Source: Leptonema illini DSM 21528 (GTDB taxonomy: Bacteria > Spirochaetota > Leptospiria > Leptospirales > Leptonemataceae). From it: a stretch of DNA of 64,000 bases. Positions 34,270-42,553 of this stretch are shown here, one piece after another; the stretch's first letter is position 1; each line of letters opens with the position of its first letter. The stretch spans positions 21,141-85,140 of the forward strand of contig NZ_JH597775.1 of assembly GCF_000243335.1 (NCBI RefSeq), given 5' to 3'. A model generated the notes under the pieces. That model made no database searches. It saw only the letters and a program-made list of their open reading frames with translations, and was not told where the DNA came from. The position numbers were made by a program, and so were the translations under genes.

Positions 34270-35352
34270 ATGAAGCGAATTTTTAATTTTTCCGCCGGTC
34301 CGGCCACTCTTCCCCTTGAAGTGCTTACCGAGGCCCGCGATGAGTTCCTGGACTTTCAGGGTTCGGGGATGTCTATCATCGAGATGTCCCACCGCGGTGG
34401 CATTTTTCAAAAAGTTCACGACGAATCGATGGCCCGACTGCGCGCCGTCGCCGCCATTCCCGAACGATTTGATATTCTTTACATGACGGGCGGTGCGTCG
34501 ACGCAATTCGCTCTCATTCCCATGAACCTCGCCCGTAAAGGCGGTAAGGCCGGTTATATCAATACCGGCGTATGGTCGAAGAAGGCGATCGAGCAGGCAA
34601 AGATCCTCGGCGTCGATTTTGTCGAGGTGGCCAGCTCGAAAGATCAGAACCACAACTACATCCCCTCGCCGATCAACGTTCCGGCCGGCCTGGATTACGT
34701 GCACATGACGTCGAACAATACGATCTATGGCACGCAGTTCCGTACGCTGCCGAATCCGGGCGATTCGAAGCTTGTCGTCGACATGAGCTCTGATTTTCTT
34801 TCCCGTCCCATCGACTGGTCGCATATCGGTATGGCCTATGCCGGATTGCAGAAGAACGCCGGGCCGTCGGGGCTGACCGTCGTTATCATCGATCGCGAGT
34901 ACTACGAGCGCGAAAAAGAAGAAACGCCGAGCATGTTCCGTTACAGCACCTTCGCTAAAGAGCAATCGCTGTATAACACGCCTCCGACCTTCCAGATCTA
35001 TATGTTCGGCCTTGTGCTGAAGTGGATCGAGAAGCAGGGCGGCCTGACTGCCGTCGACGCAGCCAACGAGAAAAAGGCAAAGCTGATCTATGACGTCATC
35101 GACGCTCATCCGGATTTCTATCTCGGCCATGCGCGCAAAGAAGATCGCTCGCTGATGAACGTGACCTGGAACCTTGCAAAACAGGAGCTGACCGACGATT
35201 TCCTGAAAGGAACGAAGGCAGCATCGATGGACGGGCTGAAAGGACACCGCTCGGTCGGCGGTCTGCGCGCCTCGATTTATAACGCCATGCCGCTGGAGGG
35301 CTGCCAGGCCCTTGCCGATTATATGAAGGACTTCCTCAAGAAGAACGGATAA
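34270..35352 (+). CDS. serC: Phosphoserine aminotransferase
   Basis: 360 residues, starting MKRIFNFSAGPATLPLEVL. Converts 3-phosphohydroxypyruvate to phosphoserine (serine, and vitamin B6 synthesis). The PLP lysine is in AYAGLQKNAGPSGLTVV, and DMSSDFLSRPIDW is a family motif. The start is set by homology, not by a ribosome site (only an A-rich leader). An in-frame ATG 17 codons upstream would overlap the promoter region shared with bpt. Confidence 0.95.
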   Translation: MKRIFNFSAGPATLPLEVLTEARDEFLDFQGSGMSIIEMSHRGGIFQKVHDESMARLRAVAAIPERFDILYMTGGASTQFALIPMNLARKGGKAGYINTGVWSKKAIEQAKILGVDFVEVASSKDQNHNYIPSPINVPAGLDYVHMTSNNTIYGTQFRTLPNPGDSKLVVDMSSDFLSRPIDWSHIGMAYAGLQKNAGPSGLTVVIIDREYYEREKEETPSMFRYSTFAKEQSLYNTPPTFQIYMFGLVLKWIEKQGGLTAVDAANEKKAKLIYDVIDAHPDFYLGHARKEDRSLMNVTWNLAKQELTDDFLKGTKAASMDGLKGHRSVGGLRASIYNAMPLEGCQALADYMKDFLKKNG

Positions 35353-35353
35353 T

Positions 35354-35560
35354 ATGCTCTGGCTCAGACTTGGCGACGGAGAACTGATCAACCTGGCTCA
35401 TGCCCGATCGATCAAAAAAGGCCCGAACTCGACGATTGAGATCTACATGGATCCGGTGTCGGGCCGCCGGGTTCTGCCTTTCGCCGGCGACGAGCAGCGC
35501 AACGAGATCTTCCAGAAACTGGTCGGCAATCTGATCAAGATGAGGGTCGCTCTCGAATGA
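35354..35560 (+). CDS. Small conserved-looking protein of unknown function
   Basis: 68 residues, starting one base after the serC stop, so cotranslated. Strand-rich: MLWLRLGDGELINLAHARSI, then EIYMDPVSGRRVLPF, ending in a helix (EIFQKLVGNLIKMRVAL). It resembles small single-domain beta proteins of unknown role. The gene's last codons lie in a terminator stem. Confidence 0.6.
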   Translation: MLWLRLGDGELINLAHARSIKKGPNSTIEIYMDPVSGRRVLPFAGDEQRNEIFQKLVGNLIKMRVALE

Positions 35561-35573
35561 GCGGCCCTTTTTT
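35543..35573 (+). terminator. Rho-independent terminator of the serC operon
   Basis: AGGGTCGCTC pairs with GAGCGGCCCT (one G-U pair, 6-nt loop), followed by six T. It overlaps the final codons of the 68-residue gene. Confidence 0.75.
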
Positions 35574-35590
35574 ATCCCTGCTTTCTATCC

Positions 35591-35782
35591 CTACTTGAAA
35601 AAGAAAAGATACGCAAGGGCCAGGCCGATTAGGGAGCTGGACCAGGGCGACGACGTCAGCGGGCATGCCCCACTTTTACAGCCGATCAGCCGGTAGTAGA
35701 GGTACCCGACAAGGGCACCGGCGGGCAGAACAAGCCATCGCAAAAGAGCGGGCGAGAATAAGGATTCCAACAAGACTTCCAT
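35591..35782 (-). CDS. DUF6132 family small membrane protein
   Basis: 63 residues, two helices around the motif IGCKSGACPLTSSPW, which marks the DUF6132 family (GCxSGxCPITSNP). The two cysteines may bind a metal or form a disulfide. Members often sit near rhodanese or sulfur genes. The MEVLLES start is chosen on hydropathy; an ATG 10 codons earlier also exists. Confidence 0.72.
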   Translation of the reverse strand: MEVLLESLFSPALLRWLVLPAGALVGYLYYRLIGCKSGACPLTSSPWSSSLIGLALAYLFFFK

Positions 35783-35898
35783 AAGAAACCGTTTGAAGGG
35801 CAGGCAACACATCCGTCAAGTACAATACCCCCGCCGGGTATGCGGCCCTCGTTCCCGTTGCTACTTCCCGGGCAGATCCGTTTTTTCTTTGCTTCTGC

Positions 35899-36762
35899 AT
35901 GGAGCAGACCAATCCTGTCCTCCGTATGAGCGAACCGCAACGGAATCGAATTCTACAGGGATGGCTGCTTGAGGCACTCTGGATCCTTTTACAGATCGTC
36001 GGTATGATCCTGTTTATCCCGCTTCCGGCGCATCGCACAGGCCGGCGCGGCCGCATCCTGATCGTCACCGATCTTCTCACCTCTCCGCTCTTTTATGTCT
36101 TTCTCAGATCGGCCCTGATCAAACAGGGATACTCGGTTTATTTCTACTATAACTTCAGCCCGTTTCGGTCGCTCAAGGAATCGGCGCGTCGCCTCTCACG
36201 ACATATTGAAAAAGAGGGTCTGAGCCGATGCGTGCTGCTCGGTCACGGCGTCGGCGGACTTCTGCCGCTGGCTCTGCCCGATGAAGGTCGCAAGCGCGTC
36301 TACCATCTGCTGGGCCTGGGCACTCCGTTTCATGGAACCACCCTCGTCCGTCACCTGAGCTTTATTCCTTCGTTCCGCGATGTGACGTCTCGCAGCGATT
36401 TTCTTCTCGTGCATCGCATGAACGCCCTGCTTTTTGACGACTTCTCGCCCTTTTCGGCATGGTCGGATGAATGGATCGTTCCCGGCAGCCTCAGTCGTTT
36501 CGGCCAGGGCCGCGATCTGATCGTCGATTTTCCCGGACGCTTGAACCTCGTACTTTCTGGCGAGAACGTTCAGGCCGTCGTGGAGTTCCTCGGCCATAGC
36601 CATCCGACTACGGCTGTTGAGAAGGCGCAGATCGATATGTCGCGTGAGGCAAAGCTGGCGGCGCAGTCGAAGAAACAGGCCGCCGCTCCCGCCGACCGCA
36701 AGACTCGCCCCGCTGCGAAAAAAGCGGCGAAGAAAAGTAACACGAAAACGAGAAAAAGATAG
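35899..36762 (+). CDS. Lipase-like alpha/beta hydrolase lacking the nucleophile, with Lys-rich tail
   Basis: 287 residues. One membrane anchor at about 22-42. The alpha/beta fold has VLLGHGVGGLLPLAL where lipases have GHSxGG: residue 117 is Gly instead of Ser. GLGTPFHGTTLVRHL follows as in class 2 lipases. The last 45 residues are Lys/Ala/Arg rich (KKAAKKSNTKTRKR), like a histone H1-type nucleic-acid-binding tail. It is probably a non-catalytic protein. No ribosome site is evident; the start may be the second ATG (35926). Confidence 0.65.
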   Translation: MEQTNPVLRMSEPQRNRILQGWLLEALWILLQIVGMILFIPLPAHRTGRRGRILIVTDLLTSPLFYVFLRSALIKQGYSVYFYYNFSPFRSLKESARRLSRHIEKEGLSRCVLLGHGVGGLLPLALPDEGRKRVYHLLGLGTPFHGTTLVRHLSFIPSFRDVTSRSDFLLVHRMNALLFDDFSPFSAWSDEWIVPGSLSRFGQGRDLIVDFPGRLNLVLSGENVQAVVEFLGHSHPTTAVEKAQIDMSREAKLAAQSKKQAAAPADRKTRPAAKKAAKKSNTKTRKR

Positions 36763-36794
36763 TTCGATTCGCCTCTTTCTGCACCTGAAGGTGC

Positions 36795-37463
36795 ATGAAG
36801 AATCTGCGTCTGTCGACCCTTTCACCCGAGCAGCGCCCGCGCGAGAAGGCGCGCAAAAACGGAGTCGAATCGCTCTCTGACCGCGAGCTGCTCGCCCTTG
36901 TGCTCGGGCGAGGACACCGCAATATGCATGTTTTGCAGATGGCCGAAGAGCTGCTCCGCTGTCTCGATCGCTCAAAAGACGTTTTACCCGATGCCGATGC
37001 CATTCAATCCATTCATGGAATCGGCCATGCCAGGGCGGCGATGGTGCTCGGCGCTCTGGAATTCGCAAGACGCCGCATCCGTCCTGGAGGGCATCGCATC
37101 AAAACGGCCGAAGACGCCTTTCATCTGATCAAGCACTATGCCGACCGACAGCAGGAACACTTCTTATGTATATCGTTAAACGGCGCAAACGAAGTTATTT
37201 GCACAAGAGTCGTGTCGATCGGCCTTCTCAATCGCACGCAGGTGCATCCTCGAGAGGTGTTTTCAGATCCTCTGAAAGACAGAGCCGGAGCCGTCATCAT
37301 CGCTCATAACCATCCCTCGGGCAACGTCGAGCCCGGCAGTGACGATATTGAAACGACCCGACGCCTTCAGGAGGCGGGCCGGCTGCTCGGGATTGCCATC
37401 CTCGATCATATCGTCTTCAGCCTGGATCGTTATTTCAGTTTTGAAGAACATCGGCTGCTCTGA
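36795..37463 (+). CDS. radC: RadC family JAB1/MPN metalloprotease-like protein
   Basis: 222 residues. The N-terminal helix-hairpin-helix region (IQSIHGIGHARAAMVLGALE) is followed by the JAMM motif HNHPSGNVEPGSDD, with both metal-binding histidines, the serine and the aspartate. Full length for the family. Historically called a DNA repair protein; the true role is unsettled. GAAGG lies 4 bases before the ATG. Confidence 0.93.
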   Translation: MKNLRLSTLSPEQRPREKARKNGVESLSDRELLALVLGRGHRNMHVLQMAEELLRCLDRSKDVLPDADAIQSIHGIGHARAAMVLGALEFARRRIRPGGHRIKTAEDAFHLIKHYADRQQEHFLCISLNGANEVICTRVVSIGLLNRTQVHPREVFSDPLKDRAGAVIIAHNHPSGNVEPGSDDIETTRRLQEAGRLLGIAILDHIVFSLDRYFSFEEHRLL

Positions 37464-37566
37464 TCCGTCTTAGAACACGTAGCCAAACCGGCTCTTCCCT
37501 TCAATAACAGGTTTAATTCGTTCAGTAATCGCTGAACGGATTGCCACAAGAGAAAGGTTTTTTTTT

Positions 37567-37947
37567 ATGGAACGGATGCGAATTTTTAACCGATTCAGGC
37601 CGGCTCTTGCAGCCCTGCCCCTGCTTCTCATCATCGGCTGTGCCAGTGCATCGGCCGGAATCGCCACATCAAACGTGCCGCTCGGGAATCGAGAGTACGA
37701 GATTCTCGGCACCGCTGAGACGTCCACATCCTGGTGGTCGGTCGATCTGGGGATTATCGGGTTGCCGCTTGATGCGCCTCCTGTCGATGCTGCCGTTCAG
37801 AAGCTGCTCAGCGAAAAAGGCGGCGACGCTCTCGTCAACCTGCGCTACTCCACAGACCGTTCCATATTCCTCTTTATGACGCGACATCGCTTTCATCTCA
37901 AGGCCGATGTTGTGAAGCTGAAACCCGAGCCTGCACGGCGTAGGTAA
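37567..37947 (+). CDS. Lipoprotein of unknown function
   Basis: 126 residues. Signal peptide with LIIGC lipobox (Cys25). The mature part (NVPLGNREYEILGTAETS, GGDALVNLRYSTDRSIFLF) resembles TRL-like small lipoproteins in which an N-terminal strand is followed by a Gly-Leu-Pro turn, but the match is weak. First of three lipoprotein genes in a row that lead to the TonB-dependent receptor. Confidence 0.7.
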   Translation: MERMRIFNRFRPALAALPLLLIIGCASASAGIATSNVPLGNREYEILGTAETSTSWWSVDLGIIGLPLDAPPVDAAVQKLLSEKGGDALVNLRYSTDRSIFLFMTRHRFHLKADVVKLKPEPARRR

Positions 37948-37954
37948 GGCCCTT

Positions 37955-38455
37955 ATGCAACGAAGGAAACGAAGCAGCGCACTTCTAACGGCGGCGCTCT
38001 TACTCAGCACGGTAGGCTGCTTTCCGGGCGGCATCGTTGATCGCGGCGGTTTCGTCGACGGTGCCGGAATTCTGCCCGAAGCGACCTCCGTTCGAAACGC
38101 CAGCTACCGAATCGTATGCCGCGACAGAGATGAGGTCAAACGCAGAGAGGAGCTGGTTGCGAAAGGAGAACCCGTGCCGAACACTCCTCCGGTTACTTAC
38201 GTGGCGCCTGAAGAGTATAAGGGCGGATGCGAGGTGAACGGAGAGTCGTCCCGTTTCTTTCTCTTTCATCTGTGGCCCGTCACGCCGACGCTTGATCCGG
38301 CCTATGCAATGGGCTTACCGGTACAGGAGCTCGAAGGCGATACGATGATCAACATTCGTACCTGGCATGAAACGCACTATTATTCGATTCTCGGTCATGT
38401 GCGCGTCTTTCGCGTGCGCGGCGATGTGATCCGTTTTGAGGAGGCGAAGAAATGA
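37955..38455 (+). CDS. Lipoprotein of unknown function
   Basis: 166 residues. Basic N-terminus and LSTVGC lipobox (Cys22). The mature part has NASYRIVCRDRDEVKRREEL, then a strand-rich half with FFLFHLWPVTPTLDPAYAMG. Three more Cys may form disulfides. Seven bases after the previous lipoprotein gene and overlapping the next by ATGA, so the three are cotranslated. Confidence 0.72.
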   Translation: MQRRKRSSALLTAALLLSTVGCFPGGIVDRGGFVDGAGILPEATSVRNASYRIVCRDRDEVKRREELVAKGEPVPNTPPVTYVAPEEYKGGCEVNGESSRFFLFHLWPVTPTLDPAYAMGLPVQELEGDTMINIRTWHETHYYSILGHVRVFRVRGDVIRFEEAKK

Positions 38456-38757
38456 TGCGATATCGCCTGCTTATACGACTCGCCGTTCTGCTATCTCTGC
38501 TGCTTCTCGGCCGCTGCCTGCCCGTCGATACAAGCATCGAATTCGAAGACGCCTTCTCAGAGCTCTATGCCGCCATTGATTATAAGAGCAAGGAATGCGG
38601 ACAGCAGCCGGCGGTACTGCTTCTACCACCAAAAAAGGTAAAGGAATACGGGCTACGGTTATGCTCGCTTTCTATTCTTCGCCAGCCCTGCCCTTTCAAC
38701 GAATATCCGCTTTTCTGCGCTGAGATGTTCCTCGATCTTCCCGGCATCGACCCCTGA
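38452..38757 (+). CDS. Small Cys-containing lipoprotein
   Basis: 101 residues, start codon overlapping the previous stop (ATGA). Signal peptide ends LLLGRC (Cys22); Arg at -1 is unusual but spirochaetal lipoboxes are relaxed. Four more cysteines lie in the mature part (KECGQQP, RLCSL, RQPC, LFCAEM). Its stop lies 12 bp before the TonB-dependent receptor gene. Confidence 0.7.
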   Translation: MMRYRLLIRLAVLLSLLLLGRCLPVDTSIEFEDAFSELYAAIDYKSKECGQQPAVLLLPPKKVKEYGLRLCSLSILRQPCPFNEYPLFCAEMFLDLPGIDP

Positions 38758-38769
38758 TTCGGAGTTTGA

Positions 38770-41301
38770 ATGAAACGCATTAATAAAAGCATCCTATCAC
38801 CGTTTCGCATCGCCTTTATATGCCTCGTCCTGTTCGCCCTTTTTCCCGGAGCGCTGAGCGCCTTCGAATTGCGCCTTCGCGTTCTCGACTCGAAACAGAA
38901 TCCGGTCGCCGACGCTCAGATCATCGTCATCGAAACGAAGCAGAAGGCCTTTACGGATAACCTTGGCGAGGCCGTCGTCGAGATTCCGGCCCCCGGTTTT
39001 TATACGTTCCGCACCATTCTGCCCGACGGCACGTTGCTTCAACCGCGCCTTCAGGTGCAGGCCCCCGGTCAGCGCCTGACCGTTTATGCTTCGCCTCCGC
39101 AGCGCGAAAGCGATGTCGTCGAACAGCAAACACAGACCGTAACGGGAGGCGACGGAGTACGCATCACCGGGCGCAAAGAGAAGCAGAATCTTTCGCGTTA
39201 TACGGTGAGGCTCGACGAAATTAAAAGAATCCCCGGCCAGTTCGGAGAAGCGCTGCGCGGAATCGAAAACCTTCCCGGAACGAACGCTCCTCCTTTCGGG
39301 AACGGTGATATCGTGCTTCGCGGAGCGAACGAAAACGCGAATACTTATCTGTTTGACGATCTGCCGATCGGGTATCCCTTCCACCTGCTCGGGCTCAACT
39401 CCGTCGTGCAGAACGATATTATCAAATCTATCGATATCTATAACGGCGCCTATCCTGTTCGCTTCGGCGACGCCACAGGCGGTATCATCGCCATCGAGTC
39501 GATCGACGAGGTGAAGAAGCTGGGCGGGCATACGACGTTCTCGCTCTGGTCCTCCAGCGTTCTTTTAAAAGGGCCGATTCAGAGCGGAGCGGACGGCTAC
39601 ATCATCGCCGGCGCCCGTCTTTCCTATCTCGATCAGACGCTGAAGCCCTATATTCCGTCCGGAGTGGAGCTGATTCCCCGCTATGGAGACGCTCAGTTCA
39701 AGATTCGTTTCGATCTCACCGAAAAGCAGACGCTGTATTTCTATGCCCTGGGCGCTCAGGATACGTTTATTGCCGCTATTGAAAGGAAGCCCTCCTGGGA
39801 CCCCACATCAGAACCGCCGCCCGAGCTTATCGGAGCAAGCATCGCCATCAACAGAGCCTTCAACACCGAGGCCCTGCGACATATATGGCAGCCGACCGGA
39901 CGTATCTACTCTGAATCGACGCTTCTCTATCATAATAACATCACCTATCTCGACGGAACGATCGGCATCTATAACGCAAAGTTTCGAACAGAGGATGGTT
40001 ATGCGGGCTTCCGCAACGAATCGTCGTTCGAACTTTTAAAGGACCATATCACGCTCGAAACGGGCGTCGAGGCGCGACGCTTTCGCTACATGAACCGGGG
40101 TACGACGCTTCGCAACAACGATCCCACATCTCTGAACAACGACTTCTTTGATGAGACGTCGCCGAACTTCTCTTCGGTTACTTCTGACGATCTCCAGTAC
40201 GCCGACTACCATAGCGGCTACGCCATGCTTGTGCTTCGCTTCTGGCGCCTTGAGCTCAAGCCCGGCGGACGCATCGACCATTTCGGGCTCACCCGCCAGA
40301 CGGCTCGCGATCCGCGCGGTACGGTGGCCTTCAAGATTACCGATTCGACGACACTGACGGCCGGGGCGGGCGTCTATCATCGCGTGCCTGATCCCGATCA
40401 GTATTCGGCCACCTCGGGTAACCCCGATCTCAAGATGGAGAAGGCCGTCCATCAGGCAGCCGGCATCGAGCATCGCTGGAAGTCCTGGACCTTTCGCCTC
40501 GAGGGATTCCGACAGTTCTACACCGATATGGTCGTCGAAGACGCCCTTATCCGAACTCCATACAAAGAGAATCCTGATCCGGTCGGTAAACTATCGCAGC
40601 CCGTACTGACCAACGCCCCCCTGTATTTCTCAAACGACGGAGAGGGTTATTCGGACGGTTTCGAAGTCTTCATTAAACGCGACAAAAAGCCCGATGCAAA
40701 CGGTCTGTACGGATGGATCTCATACACCTGGTCGAGATCACTGCGAAACGATCATCAACCGAGAGCGAACGATCCGGCGGTAATCTGGCCGAACGAAGAG
40801 GAGCGCCAGCTTATCGCTCTGTATGACAACGGAAAAATGCGATACGCAGACTTTGACAGACGACATATCATCAACATCATTCTCGGCTACAAGGTGAACC
40901 GGGAATGGCAGATCGGCGGTAAATGGCGTTACACGACATCCACGCCGTACACGAACATCGTCGGCGACGATGGCGGCAAGACGCAGAACGACGGACGCCC
41001 GATCTTTCAGCCCGTCTATTCCGATAGAGAGAACGAACTGCGACTCAAACCCTATCACCGGCTTGATATCAGAATCGACCGTTTCTTCAACTATGAATGG
41101 GGTTACGGCAACGTCTTCTTCGAGGCCCTGAACATCTACCTGCGAGACAACCCCGGCGGACTATCATGGGATGAACGACGTCCCTACTCGGCCACCAACC
41201 CGCAGATTTCGGCCGAATTCGGCAACCTCGTCATTCCGGTGGGCGATAAAGAAGGCACCCGAGTACCGCTCTTTAACTTCGGCGTCGAAGTAATGTTCTG
41301 A
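38770..41301 (+). CDS. TonB-dependent outer membrane receptor
   Basis: 843 residues. Signal peptide ends near LSAFE. A carboxypeptidase-regulatory-like beta domain (35-105) precedes the plug (about 130-245; VRLDEIKRIPGQFGEALRGI and NENANTYLFDDLPIGY) and a 22-strand-type barrel ending in F. No classical TonB box was picked out. GGAGTTTGA precedes the ATG. Plug form is like receptors for iron complexes or sugars. Three lipoprotein genes lie immediately upstream, and they may be accessory surface components. Confidence 0.88.
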   Translation: MKRINKSILSPFRIAFICLVLFALFPGALSAFELRLRVLDSKQNPVADAQIIVIETKQKAFTDNLGEAVVEIPAPGFYTFRTILPDGTLLQPRLQVQAPGQRLTVYASPPQRESDVVEQQTQTVTGGDGVRITGRKEKQNLSRYTVRLDEIKRIPGQFGEALRGIENLPGTNAPPFGNGDIVLRGANENANTYLFDDLPIGYPFHLLGLNSVVQNDIIKSIDIYNGAYPVRFGDATGGIIAIESIDEVKKLGGHTTFSLWSSSVLLKGPIQSGADGYIIAGARLSYLDQTLKPYIPSGVELIPRYGDAQFKIRFDLTEKQTLYFYALGAQDTFIAAIERKPSWDPTSEPPPELIGASIAINRAFNTEALRHIWQPTGRIYSESTLLYHNNITYLDGTIGIYNAKFRTEDGYAGFRNESSFELLKDHITLETGVEARRFRYMNRGTTLRNNDPTSLNNDFFDETSPNFSSVTSDDLQYADYHSGYAMLVLRFWRLELKPGGRIDHFGLTRQTARDPRGTVAFKITDSTTLTAGAGVYHRVPDPDQYSATSGNPDLKMEKAVHQAAGIEHRWKSWTFRLEGFRQFYTDMVVEDALIRTPYKENPDPVGKLSQPVLTNAPLYFSNDGEGYSDGFEVFIKRDKKPDANGLYGWISYTWSRSLRNDHQPRANDPAVIWPNEEERQLIALYDNGKMRYADFDRRHIINIILGYKVNREWQIGGKWRYTTSTPYTNIVGDDGGKTQNDGRPIFQPVYSDRENELRLKPYHRLDIRIDRFFNYEWGYGNVFFEALNIYLRDNPGGLSWDERRPYSATNPQISAEFGNLVIPVGDKEGTRVPLFNFGVEVMF

Positions 41302-41335
41302 TCTGTCTTGGGCGCGAGATCATCCTGACCTGAAA

Positions 41336-41356
41336 GAGCCGGTTCTGGACCGGCTC
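41336..41356. terminator. 8-bp perfect hairpin between convergent genes
   Basis: GAGCCGGT/ACCGGCTC with a 5-nt loop, 34 bp after the TonB receptor stop, facing the DUF1574 gene. No T run follows. Confidence 0.5.
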
Positions 41357-41407
41357 CAGGAAAATGCAACGGATGCGATTGTTCACGATAGGTTAAACGA
41401 GAAAATC

Positions 41408-42538
41408 TCAGCGGTGATTCGCCGAGGCCCCATCTCTGGCCTCCGTATAACGCTTCATGGCCTCGTCGAGCACCGGGTCATAGCATTCCATGGCCATATG
41501 GGCGCCGTCGACAAAGGCATTGCAATAGAAGGGCTCACCTGCCGACAGGTCAAGGAAGGGGGCTCTCGCTCGAGCTTTATCAAGCCTTTTGCGCCAGGAC
41601 TCCGTATAGAAAGCAATCCGTTCGTCTTCCTCAAGTTGCCGCTGCATCGGACGCGACACCTGCGGCCGAATGACAAGTAGAGGCGTCTTATTCTCGCGAG
41701 CAAGTGCAAGGGCGCTTTCGAAAAAGCTCCACTGCGTTTCTGATTCCGTATAATTGCCGTAAAGCCAGCCCTTTGTTCCCTCTGAGCTGATGGCCAGCGT
41801 GGCAAAATCCTTTTCAAACCATCCCGGAACGGGAATGGGCGAGAATCCACATCCGTTCGTCTCGCGCGTATAACGATCCGTCTCGAGGAAGAGCGGAAGA
41901 AGCCTGTCGTTTCCGTTGATGAGCATCGACAGCCGATCCGGGTGCGGCGGATACTTCATTCCAGCGAAAAGCCAGCGGCCGAGGAAGGCGCTGACGTCGT
42001 CACGATCGAATCTGTCGAAATTTGAGAGGATGAATCGCAGATCGAAGCTGTACTGCAGATTCGATCGCCTGAACCCCGGTGAGAATTCGTTGAACTGAAA
42101 TGGATCCGATTCCAGGATCAGATAATCGGGCCGCACGCCGCTCTCGTATATGCGCTCAAGGATGTAGGCATAGTATGCGGGGGAGTTTACCGGAACGCTG
42201 AAGTTATACACTTCCCATTCCGAATGATTGCGACGGAACGTATCATAGTCGAAAAAAAGCAAGCGAGAGCTGCCGATGACGACAAGGGCTCTGTGCGGCC
42301 GGGCGATCTGCCCGCTTTCTTTCGCCCGTTCAGCCGCTTCTTTCCTCTCTCTTGCGCTTTCAGGAGAGAATTCAAGGGCAAGCTTTTCAAGCAACTCGTA
42401 CTTGTATTCATAGTAGAGAGAGGTCGGATCTTTCTGCGTATGGATGCGCACGGTGCGCAGAAGGAACAGTTTATCGACAAGAAAAAAGGCCAGAAGCAGA
42501 AGGCCGGGTAGAATGAGAAGTTTCGCCTCGCGGGTCAT
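41408..42538 (-). CDS. DUF1574 family membrane-anchored SGNH-like protein
   Basis: 376 residues. One N-terminal membrane helix, then an SGNH-hydrolase-like fold: ALVVIGSSRLLFFDYD gives the block I serine, YNFSVPVNSPAYYAYIL is the next block. FVDGAHMAMECYD near the end could be the Asp/His block. DUF1574 is typical of Leptospira. Homologous to the protein at 52949-54055 (shared NFSVP and LQY-FD-RF). Followed, in transcription order, after the GT87 gene (42554-43930). Confidence 0.85.
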   Translation of the reverse strand: MTREAKLLILPGLLLLAFFLVDKLFLLRTVRIHTQKDPTSLYYEYKYELLEKLALEFSPESARERKEAAERAKESGQIARPHRALVVIGSSRLLFFDYDTFRRNHSEWEVYNFSVPVNSPAYYAYILERIYESGVRPDYLILESDPFQFNEFSPGFRRSNLQYSFDLRFILSNFDRFDRDDVSAFLGRWLFAGMKYPPHPDRLSMLINGNDRLLPLFLETDRYTRETNGCGFSPIPVPGWFEKDFATLAISSEGTKGWLYGNYTESETQWSFFESALALARENKTPLLVIRPQVSRPMQRQLEEDERIAFYTESWRKRLDKARARAPFLDLSAGEPFYCNAFVDGAHMAMECYDPVLDEAMKRYTEARDGASANHR

Positions 42539-42553
42539 GTCATCCCACCTTTA

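Noticed and set aside
34225..35391. 388-codon minus-strand frame opposite serC
   Set aside because: Lies wholly opposite a certain gene; its sequence has the low-complexity Arg/His/Val pattern of an antisense shadow and no ribosome site.
38797..39531. 244-codon minus-strand frame opposite the TonB-dependent receptor
   Set aside because: Antisense of the signal peptide and plug domain, without a recognisable domain.
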